Part shown: positions 6,509-12,816 of the stretch, piece after piece
Numbering within the stretch: the first letter of the stretch is position 1
How the letters are laid out: each line of letters starts with the position of its first letter
Assembly: GCA_964523875.1 (NCBI GenBank)
Contig: CAZGAS010000037.1
Coordinates: 1-12,816 of the forward strand
Direction of reading: 5' to 3'
Length of the DNA: 12,816 nucleotides
DNA from: JAUVHV01 sp964523875
GTDB lineage: Bacteria; Omnitrophota; Gorgyraeia; JABMRG01
The notes under the pieces: model-generated
The model's database searches: none
Told to the model about the DNA's origin: nothing
What the model saw: only the letters and a program-made list of their open reading frames with translations
Position numbers and translations under genes: made by a program

Positions 6509-7981
6509 GTGAAAAAGATATTTGAATTACTGATTATTATAGTATTATTAATAGTCCTAGTATTTATAGGCAAGAATAAATTAGCAACATTCTATTCAAA
6601 CCAAGGCTATGATTATTATGAAAGCGCCTCGTATGATAAGGCTATAGAGTATTTCAAAAGCTCGCTTAAACTTGATCCCTTAGTCAGCACAGTTCATTAT
6701 AACCTGGCAAAGGCCTATGAGTCCGCCGGCTTAACAGGCAAGGCCGAGTATGAATATAGAAAGGCAATACAGCTTGACGCTTCTTTCACCCGAGGATACG
6801 AGGCATTAGCGAATATATATTTCGAGCAAAAATCATACAAAAAGGCGATAGCTGTATTAAAGGAAGCAGAGGCCAGCGCCTCCGGCCCACAGGAGATGAG
6901 ACAGCTAATAAGCCATGTCTCCTCTGAATATACGGCCCATCTTATTAACACCGCGATGGACGCGTTTTCAAAAGGAGATAAGCCAAAGGCATACGCGTTA
7001 CTCAACAAGGCGCTTAAGGCCAATCCCACCTTCCCATTTCTATACCACACGCTTGGATATTTTTACTACGTCGATGAGAAGTATGACAAGGCAGTAGAAA
7101 AATTGAATAAGGCTATACAGATAGATAACACCTTTTTCCCCGCGCATCAGCTGCTAGGTGATATATATTTTGAGGAGAGGTCTTTTAATAAAGCTGTTAA
7201 GGTATATGAGATGGCAGCATCAATAAACCGTAATGACGCGACTCTTCTGAATAATTTAGGCCTCGCCTTTATGAACCTTGAAAACTACCAGGAGGCCATA
7301 AACATTTTGGAAGAGGCTGTGAGCCTGGACCCGCAAAATACAAATTTCCGCTACAGCCTCGCCAGTGTATATAGGGATGCCGGCAGGCTAAAAGAGAGTG
7401 GGGCGGAATATATTAAGATAATTAATAAACAGTTTGATTACCCTAACGCGCATAATGATTTAGCTGATGTCTATGTACAGGAGAGCCGCGAAGATGAAGC
7501 TATCCGGGAGTACACAGCGGAACTGGATTCCTGCCTTGTTAAACTACAGGCAAATCCTAATGACCCGCTTTTATTAAATAGCGCGGCCCGTGCTTATAAC
7601 GGCATCGGAGAATATGATAAGGCAAAGATATCCGTAAAGAAGGCGCTTGCTATCAAGCCGGATTACAGGCAGGCCTATTTAACGCTGGCAAATATACAAA
7701 ACAATCTTTGTGCTTTTGAGGATTCCATGTTAGCACTGAAGCAGGCTAAGGCCTTATCGCCCCAAAGACTCTATTTTATCGAGAAAGCTATTAATAACGT
7801 AAGAGGGCTAAAATTCTTCCCAAATACAGTGGTATACCTAAAAAATAAGCGTCGGTTTGAGGGAATAGTAAAAAGGGAGACAAAAGACGCCATTATCTTG
7901 GAAATAGATATAGGCAGCAGTGTCGGTACAGTGACATTACCTAGGGATGATATTGAACGCATAGCCAGCATGGAAGAATGA
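6509..7981 (+). CDS. Membrane-anchored TPR protein with small C-terminal beta domain
   Basis: This 490-residue protein has one N-terminal membrane helix (about 4-20, flanked by K2 and K3 and then K22 and K24). About eleven TPR units at 34-residue spacing follow (about 28-420). Many keep the pattern of a Gly or Ala at position 8 and Ala at position 20, for example YNLAKAYESAG and LNNLGLAFMNLENYQEAI. The tail (about 440-486) has alternating hydrophobic strands with FEGIVKRETKDAIILEI and VGTVTLPRDDIERI, like a short Sm-fold or SH3-like barrel. TPR arrays are scaffolds for protein complexes; here it probably organises polysaccharide assembly at the membrane, by position only. I choose GTG 6509 because it gives a normal MKKIFELL start; TTG 6497 adds four residues. 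Neither has a convincing ribosome site. It overlaps the next gene by ATGA. Confidence 0.85.
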   Translation: MKKIFELLIIIVLLIVLVFIGKNKLATFYSNQGYDYYESASYDKAIEYFKSSLKLDPLVSTVHYNLAKAYESAGLTGKAEYEYRKAIQLDASFTRGYEALANIYFEQKSYKKAIAVLKEAEASASGPQEMRQLISHVSSEYTAHLINTAMDAFSKGDKPKAYALLNKALKANPTFPFLYHTLGYFYYVDEKYDKAVEKLNKAIQIDNTFFPAHQLLGDIYFEERSFNKAVKVYEMAASINRNDATLLNNLGLAFMNLENYQEAINILEEAVSLDPQNTNFRYSLASVYRDAGRLKESGAEYIKIINKQFDYPNAHNDLADVYVQESREDEAIREYTAELDSCLVKLQANPNDPLLLNSAARAYNGIGEYDKAKISVKKALAIKPDYRQAYLTLANIQNNLCAFEDSMLALKQAKALSPQRLYFIEKAINNVRGLKFFPNTVVYLKNKRRFEGIVKRETKDAIILEIDIGSSVGTVTLPRDDIERIASMEE

Positions 7982-9108
7982 AGATAAAAATTCTCTTTAT
8001 AATTACTCACTTAGAATTAGGCGGCGCGCAAAAACAACTGCTCTCTCTTATAGAGAATCTGGACAAGGACAAGTATTCCCTGTTTTTATGCGCAGGGAAA
8101 AGTGGCCATCTTAGCAAGAAATTTGTGAGCATTCCTTTTTTAAAGGTTTATTTTATACCGGAACTGGTGCGTAACATAAGCCCTCTTAATGATATCATCG
8201 CCTTTATAAAGATTCATAGCTTGATTAGGAAGAATAGATTTGACATAGTTCATACCCATTCGCCAAAGGCATCTACCTTAGGAAGGTGGGCAGCGTATTT
8301 AGCTGGGGCGAGAAATATTGTTTACACTGTGCATGGCTGGCCTTTTCATAGCTTTTTGAACCTGTTTTCTTATAACCTCTATCTGTTTTTAGAGAGGCTT
8401 ACAGCGCTTGTGACAAAAAAGATAATTGTAGTATCATCAGCGGATTTGCGCGCGGGCGTTAAAAAGAGAGTGTCTTCAAGGGGTAAATTTGTTATAATAC
8501 ATTATGGGATAGATACCCAATGGGCAGATAAAGTTTTTCTCAAAAGAAAGAGTAGCCCGCCTTATGAAAATCTGATTATCAACATCTCTTGCTTAAAGCC
8601 CCAAAAGGGTCTAAGCTATTTTCTGGATGCGGCAAAAGCAATACTGCGCGAAAGAGAAGATGCGCGTTTTTGTATTATAGGTGACGGGCCTTTGCGTGAA
8701 GAGGTCAAGCAAGAGGTAGAAAAGTATAATCTGGAAAAATACGTTGTTTTAGAGGGGTGGAAGGATGATATTGCGATTTTTCTAGCGCGCGCTTCTATTC
8801 TGGCCCTTACCTCTCTCTGGGAAGGTTTACCACTCGCGGTTATTGAGGCCGTGGCCGCGGGCGTACCGGTTGTTGCTACAGATACAGGCGGCCTTTTAGA
8901 TATTGTAAAAAATGGTGATAACGGTGTTATTGCCAAATGCAAAGATACGCAATCTATGGCAGGAAGCATTCTGGCTATAATGGATAATTATAAGAATTGG
9001 CACGAGAAGGTTATAATCGCGCGGGAAAGGTTGGATTTAAGATATTGGTCAGATCAAGAGATGGCAAGATTGACTGAAAAAGCTTACCAGGAAACTTTGG
9101 CCTTATGA
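7978..9108 (+). CDS. Glycosyltransferase family 4 (GT-B fold)
   Basis: This 376-residue protein has normal length for a GT4 retaining glycosyltransferase. The N-terminal acceptor domain begins with THLELGGAQKQL (10-21), carrying the GG loop, and contains HTHSPKAS (92-99) and TVHGWPFH (117-124). The C-terminal nucleotide-sugar domain contains INISCLKPQKG (201-211), a K-rich phosphate-binding loop, IGDGPLRE (234-241), and the E-x7-E motif EGLPLAVIE (E282 and E290), followed by GVPVVATDTGG (295-305). It has no signal peptide or membrane helix, so it should act on lipid-linked glycan at the cytoplasmic face. Donor and acceptor are not predictable. The start is fixed by the 4-base overlap with the TPR gene, and its own end overlaps the next gene the same way. 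Confidence 0.93.
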   Translation: MKIKILFIITHLELGGAQKQLLSLIENLDKDKYSLFLCAGKSGHLSKKFVSIPFLKVYFIPELVRNISPLNDIIAFIKIHSLIRKNRFDIVHTHSPKASTLGRWAAYLAGARNIVYTVHGWPFHSFLNLFSYNLYLFLERLTALVTKKIIVVSSADLRAGVKKRVSSRGKFVIIHYGIDTQWADKVFLKRKSSPPYENLIINISCLKPQKGLSYFLDAAKAILREREDARFCIIGDGPLREEVKQEVEKYNLEKYVVLEGWKDDIAIFLARASILALTSLWEGLPLAVIEAVAAGVPVVATDTGGLLDIVKNGDNGVIAKCKDTQSMAGSILAIMDNYKNWHEKVIIARERLDLRYWSDQEMARLTEKAYQETLAL

Positions 9109-10109
9109 AAATTTATTTAGTTGTTTTTTTAGTCGCGTTACTTTCAGGATACATTTTACTAAATATATTAAAGAGATTTTCTCTTAAAGTCTCTGTTTTT
9201 AAGCATGAGGGGGATGTATCTTTTCTTGGCGGTACCGGCTTGTTGCTCTCGTTTATCCTGGGATGTTTACCGCTGCTCTTTTATAGAAATATACAGATAC
9301 GGCCTGAAATAACGCATATCTTAATCTTTGCCCTGGTTATTTTTCTTATAGGCCTCTTTGATGACCTTAAGGAATTCTCACTTTTAAAAAAAGTATTTCT
9401 CCAGATTGCTATAATAGCGCTCTTTCTTGTTTGGGGAAAGCCTATACAGATATATTGCTTGCCCTTATGGGGGAATTATCTCATATCCTTTTTATGGATA
9501 ATAGGGGTTATGAATGTCTTTAATCTCTTAGATATTGGGGACGGATTTTGCGCTGGGGTATCACTTATAGCGGCCCTGGCTTTTTTTACGGCACTATTTA
9601 TTGGTTCTAATATTATTACAGCCGGGTTATTCGCGGCGCTTTGCGGGGCATTATTATCTTTTCTAATCTTCAACTTTCCGCCTGCTAAGATTATGCTGGG
9701 TAATTCAGGCAGCCATTTTTTAGGTTTCTTGTTCGCAATCTTAAGCATGCATGGCGATTACGCGACTTTAAATAACCCGCTCTCAATCCTTGTTCCGCTG
9801 GTTATATTAGCCTTTCCTATGATAGATACTCTCTACCTTATTATAGCGCGGTTTAAAAAGGGAATATTTCCATTGGAAAAAAGTGACGACCATATATTTT
9901 TGAAGCTGCTCTCTATGGGGAAAGGGATAAGGCCTGCCTTAATTGAGGTTTATCTCGTCACTCTTTTGTGGGGAATAAGCGGCATTTTTCTTATATTCGG
10001 GCTGAATATACTCTTTTTAATAGCTGTTATATCAGCGGTGTTTTTCTCCGCGCGCCTAATCCTCATTGTCAATAAAGGGGAGAGCTACCTTTATTGGGGG
10101 CGTCGATAG
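9105..10109 (+). CDS. WecA/MraY-like polyprenyl-phosphate sugar-1-phosphate transferase, variant motifs
   Basis: This 334-residue polytopic protein of about ten membrane helices is the likely initiating enzyme that moves a sugar-1-phosphate to a polyprenyl-phosphate carrier. It has the family order: LGGTG (41-45), GLFDDLKEFS (83-92, D86 and D87), NVFNLLDIGDGF (137-148, D143 and D146), MLGNSGSHFLGF (197-208) and, after a final-loop helix, KSDDHIF (259-265). Compared with WecA as I recall it, DGIDG has become DIGDG, the metal-binding GDxGS has become GNSGS (N200), and HIHH has become HIFL, so two of three histidines are lost. This may define a subfamily with altered chemistry or substrate; it could also be weak or inactive. 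It starts within the ATGA overlap with the GT4 gene and ends directly against the next ATG. Confidence 0.85.
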   Translation: MKIYLVVFLVALLSGYILLNILKRFSLKVSVFKHEGDVSFLGGTGLLLSFILGCLPLLFYRNIQIRPEITHILIFALVIFLIGLFDDLKEFSLLKKVFLQIAIIALFLVWGKPIQIYCLPLWGNYLISFLWIIGVMNVFNLLDIGDGFCAGVSLIAALAFFTALFIGSNIITAGLFAALCGALLSFLIFNFPPAKIMLGNSGSHFLGFLFAILSMHGDYATLNNPLSILVPLVILAFPMIDTLYLIIARFKKGIFPLEKSDDHIFLKLLSMGKGIRPALIEVYLVTLLWGISGIFLIFGLNILFLIAVISAVFFSARLILIVNKGESYLYWGRR

Positions 10110-11399
10110 ATGGCCAGTAAAGAGACGCTTATTTTAGGGGCAGGTTTATCCGGGTTATCAACGGCGTATTTTTTAAGGCAGAAAGGCATCGAGGCTAAGG
10201 TCTTTGAAAAAGGGGCAATACCAGGCGGCTTGTGCCGCTCAATAAAAAAGCAAGGCTTTACTTTTGATTTCAGCGGGCATCTTCTGCATTTCAGGGATAA
10301 GAACGCGTTATCATTAGTAAAGAAGGTTCTAAAAGGCAATCTGGCAAGGTATAAAAGAGATTCGTATGTCTACCTATTGGATAAATTCATACCATACCCC
10401 TTTCAGGTCAATTTCGATTATCTGCCAAAAGAGATTGCTAGGCAGTGTTTATCAGGGTTTCTCAGTGCAAGAAAGAAACATGCCTTAAAGAGTGATAACT
10501 TTTTGCAGTGGATCCATAATAAATTTGGCAAAGGTATAGCTGATTTTTTTATGATCCCTTATAATACTAAATTATGGAAAATGCCATTAGACAAATTAGA
10601 ATACAGGTGGGCGGAAAGATTTGTTATTACACCGACCCTCAGGCAGGTAAAAGAACCTTCTAAAAAAAAGAGAAACGAGCACTTGGGATATAATGATTTT
10701 TTCTGGTATCTAAAAAAAGGAGGCATAGAAGAGCTGGTTAAAGGTTTTTCCAGCCAAACAAAAAATATTTATCTGGATAGCCAAGCGAGAAAGGTAGATA
10801 TAAGAAAGAAAACAGTAACTTTTCAAGACGGAAGAGAAGAAAAATTTGATAAACTGATATCTACTATTCCCTTGCCAGAACTCGGTAAGATAATAACATC
10901 ATTGCCCAGTGATATAAAACAAAGCTTTAAACAGTTGAAATGGGTATCTATATATAATATTAACTTAGGTGTGAAGGCGCAAAACAACCCACCTAGGCAT
11001 TGGATATATTTCGCACAGAGGAATATTCCGTTTTTCAGGGTAGGTTTTTTTCATAATTTCTCTTCTTGCCTCGCGCCCGCGGACAGGGGCTCTATTTACG
11101 CAGATGTATCTTATTCAAAAGATAGGCCAATACGCAAGCAGGAGATTTATTCTAAAGTTGTAAAACACCTGCTCTCTACGGGTATTATAAGAAGTGGCAG
11201 CGAGATATGCTGTGAACATGCAAATGATATAAAATACGGTTATCCTGTTTATGATAAGAATTACGCCTTAGCACGCGGTAAAATCCTGAATTTTTTATCA
11301 AGTAATAATATTACCTCCCGCGGCAGGTATGGCAGCTGGTGTTATTTATCTATGGAAGATGTTATCCTTGAGGCGGCACAGGGGGTAAGCGGCATATGA
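10110..11399 (+). CDS. FAD-dependent oxidoreductase, UDP-galactopyranose mutase / amine-oxidase-like
   Basis: This 429-residue flavoprotein starts with a Rossmann FAD-binding motif, LILGAGLSGLSTAYFL (7-22). An acidic residue at the end of the second strand follows (VFEKG, 31-35), then GGLCRS (39-44) and the substrate-side FDFSGHLLH (52-60). A C-terminal YGSWCYLSMEDVILEA segment closes the FAD domain, as in mutase-like proteins of polysaccharide clusters. UDP-galactopyranose mutase turns UDP-galactopyranose into UDP-galactofuranose; related clustered flavoproteins have unassigned sugar substrates. The family and FAD binding are well supported, the exact reaction is not. The ATG abuts the previous stop (TAGATG), with GGGGG (10096-10100) as a possible ribosome site. 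The end overlaps the permease gene by ATGA. Confidence 0.85.
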   Translation: MASKETLILGAGLSGLSTAYFLRQKGIEAKVFEKGAIPGGLCRSIKKQGFTFDFSGHLLHFRDKNALSLVKKVLKGNLARYKRDSYVYLLDKFIPYPFQVNFDYLPKEIARQCLSGFLSARKKHALKSDNFLQWIHNKFGKGIADFFMIPYNTKLWKMPLDKLEYRWAERFVITPTLRQVKEPSKKKRNEHLGYNDFFWYLKKGGIEELVKGFSSQTKNIYLDSQARKVDIRKKTVTFQDGREEKFDKLISTIPLPELGKIITSLPSDIKQSFKQLKWVSIYNINLGVKAQNNPPRHWIYFAQRNIPFFRVGFFHNFSSCLAPADRGSIYADVSYSKDRPIRKQEIYSKVVKHLLSTGIIRSGSEICCEHANDIKYGYPVYDKNYALARGKILNFLSSNNITSRGRYGSWCYLSMEDVILEAAQGVSGI

Positions 11400-12181
11400 T
11401 AAGTATTAAGCAGAGAGCAATAAGGCTTTTTCAGGCAAGGTCTATTTGTAAGGGCCTGGTTATAAAGAAATTTAAGACGAGATACTCAGGATCGATATTC
11501 GGACCATGGTGGGCGGTCGCTACGCCACTAATCCTCGCTTTTAGCATTAATATAATCTTTACTCATATTTTCACAGTAGATGTTCCAAACTTTACTTTGT
11601 TTGTTCTCTCCGGTATTATACCATGGTTATTTTTTGCAAATACAGTAAATGATGTAACCAATTCTTTCGCGGCAGATGCGGCAATTTTGCAGCAAGGTAT
11701 ATTTCCAAGGGAATTTATCCCGGTTGCCTGCGTCGGCGCGAATTTTTTGAGCTTTTTAATAAGTCTTATTTTTCTTCTGCCATTCTTTCTGTTTTCAAAA
11801 CCGCAGATTGTTAAGGTTTTGCCTTTTTTGATAGTAGTTTTTATCCTTCACCTGATTTTTCTTATCGGTCTGGGCCTTTTCTTTTCTACACTTAATGTTT
11901 TTTCCAGTGATTTGACACATTTCTTATCGGTTGGTTTGATGCTATGGTTTTGGATTACTCCTGTATTTTATTCTTTAAAGATGCTGGCATTTCCTTACCG
12001 ATGGATTTGCCTGCTTAATCCCCTAACCTACTACACTACATTATATAGGCAGGTGCTCTATGATGGCGTTATTCCCTCTTTTAGCATTGTTTACGCGTCT
12101 TGCTTAATTTCAGTGGGAGTTTTCGCCGGGGGATATGAATTTTTTATAAAAAGAGAATCGGAATTATTTAAAAAGCTATGA
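11396..12181 (+). CDS. ABC-2 type polysaccharide export permease (Wzm/TagG/KpsM type)
   Basis: This 261-residue inner-membrane permease has about six helices (roughly 41-60, 66-86, 108-132, 141-165, 174-194 and 230-249). Its N-terminal cytoplasmic stretch carries the family signature KTRYSGSIFGPWWA (27-40). The segment NPLTYYTTLYRQVLYDG (208-224), near the final loop, is typical of O-antigen and teichoic acid exporters. It would move an undecaprenyl-linked polysaccharide across the inner membrane with the ATPase encoded next. Length matches the family. Both ends overlap neighbours by ATGA, so start and stoichiometry are probably set by translational coupling. Confidence 0.93.
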   Translation: MISIKQRAIRLFQARSICKGLVIKKFKTRYSGSIFGPWWAVATPLILAFSINIIFTHIFTVDVPNFTLFVLSGIIPWLFFANTVNDVTNSFAADAAILQQGIFPREFIPVACVGANFLSFLISLIFLLPFFLFSKPQIVKVLPFLIVVFILHLIFLIGLGLFFSTLNVFSSDLTHFLSVGLMLWFWITPVFYSLKMLAFPYRWICLLNPLTYYTTLYRQVLYDGVIPSFSIVYASCLISVGVFAGGYEFFIKRESELFKKL

Positions 12182-12816
12182 GACTAATTAATTTTAATAA
12201 TGTCTGGGAGAAATACAGGGTAAAGTTTATTCGGCAAAAAGATATCCGCTGGGAAGAAGTCTGGGCATTGCGGGGCATTAGTTTTGAAGCGGAGAAAGGT
12301 GACGTAATAGGTATTATTGGTAAGAATGGCGCGGGGAAGACAACATTATTAAGACTAATAGCCGGAATGCTTGTTCCTGACAAAGGAGAGGTCGAGATCA
12401 AGGGGAGAGTATCGGCCCTAATGGTGTTGGGAGCGGGTTTCAACCCAGAATTTACAGGAATAGAGAATATAAAATTAAACGCTGCTATTTATGGCCTGCC
12501 CACTTCTGAGTTAGAGCAGACAATCAGCAATATAGTTGAATTTGCGGGCTTAGACAAGTTTATTGACGCGCCTATAAAATATTATTCTCAAGGTATGTAT
12601 ATGCGCCTAGCGTTTGCATTGGCAATCTTTACTCGGCCCGATATATTGCTGATAGATGATATTTTATCAGTAGGAGACGAAGATGCCCAGCAAAAGTGTG
12701 TAAAGAAGGTCTTTAGTTTAAAGCGGGAGGGGAAAACTATCATCCTGGTAAGCCATGATATGGGGATGGTGAGTAAATTATGCAATAAGTTAATTTTTTT
12801 GGACAAAGGCAAAATT
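12178..12816 (+). CDS. ABC polysaccharide export ATPase (Wzt/TagH/KpsT type), 3' end beyond window
   Basis: The first 213 residues are present and the frame is still open at the edge. Residues 48-55 GKNGAGKT are Walker A. The Wzt-type Q-loop region is LGAGFNPEFTGIENI (84-98), without the usual glutamine. The signature is SQGM (137-140, usual SSGM), followed by YMRLAFALAI. Walker B is ILLIDD (156-161), the D-loop region is SVGDEDAQQKC (164-174) and the H-loop histidine is H193 in VSHDM. The residue after Walker B is D161, where the catalytic glutamate is normal. It powers the adjacent permease. Whether a C-terminal carbohydrate-binding domain follows, as in Wzt of O8/O9-type systems, cannot be seen. 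Start: ATG in the ATGA overlap with the permease stop. Confidence 0.92.
   Translation, partial: MRLINFNNVWEKYRVKFIRQKDIRWEEVWALRGISFEAEKGDVIGIIGKNGAGKTTLLRLIAGMLVPDKGEVEIKGRVSALMVLGAGFNPEFTGIENIKLNAAIYGLPTSELEQTISNIVEFAGLDKFIDAPIKYYSQGMYMRLAFALAIFTRPDILLIDDILSVGDEDAQQKCVKKVFSLKREGKTIILVSHDMGMVSKLCNKLIFLDKGKI

Noticed and set aside
6915..7097. Open frame of 60 codons on the + strand within the TPR gene
   Set aside because: It is out of frame inside a clear TPR array, with no ribosome site and a low-complexity Arg/Thr-rich translation; a frame shadow.
1..12816. CRISPR arrays, tRNA or rRNA genes, insertion sequences, attachment sites
   Set aside because: No regularly spaced repeats, cloverleaf-like segments, transposase or integrase genes, or terminal inverted repeats were seen on either strand. 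The longest non-coding stretch is about 220 bases (3387-3607) and is described by its promoter and repeats.

Overview
The window is entirely forward-stranded and densely coded. It looks like a fragment of an AT-leaning, Gram-negative-type (diderm) bacterial chromosome: it has periplasmic-binding and polysaccharide-export genes and no plasmid, phage or insertion-sequence genes. My best guess for the source is an uncultivated lineage such as Omnitrophota. This rests on the style of the genes (a large protein with an export-like N-terminus and an enzyme-like core, TPR proteins with a small C-terminal beta domain, PP2C-kinase fusions) and is inference, not proof.

Three blocks are visible. Block 1 (about 1-3386) is a sensory pair. 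An exported SsuA/THI5-type substrate-binding protein overlaps by 14 bases a membrane sensor with a periplasmic Cache domain, HAMP, SpoIIE/RsbU-type PP2C phosphatase and a C-terminal RsbW-like ATPase. No permease or ATPase of a transporter follows, so the binding protein may feed the sensor rather than a transporter. The start of this block may be coupled to a gene cut off by the left edge.

Block 2 (about 3387-6426) is a single-gene unit. A near-consensus sigma70 promoter (TTGACA, 17 bases, TAAAAT) is followed by a leader with a perfect 8-base inverted repeat, a strong Shine-Dalgarno, a 916-residue protein and a strong intrinsic terminator. The protein has a signal-like N-terminus, a divergent class II fructose-1,6-bisphosphatase (GlpX) core that keeps most of the expected metal ligands, and a long C-terminal region that I do not recognise. 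It is the most unusual gene here.

Block 3 (about 6448-12816, running off the right edge) is a cell-surface polysaccharide operon with its own extended -10 promoter. It encodes a membrane-anchored TPR protein, a GT4 glycosyltransferase, a WecA/MraY-like sugar-phosphate transferase, a UDP-galactopyranose-mutase-like flavoprotein, a Wzm-type ABC-2 permease and the N-terminal part of its Wzt-type ATPase. Four junctions are ATGA overlaps and one is TAG directly followed by ATG, so the genes are tightly coupled. The likely pathway is priming on a lipid carrier, elongation at the cytoplasmic face, and export by the ABC transporter. The transferase has unusual catalytic motifs. I saw no tRNA, rRNA, CRISPR array, insertion sequence or origin.
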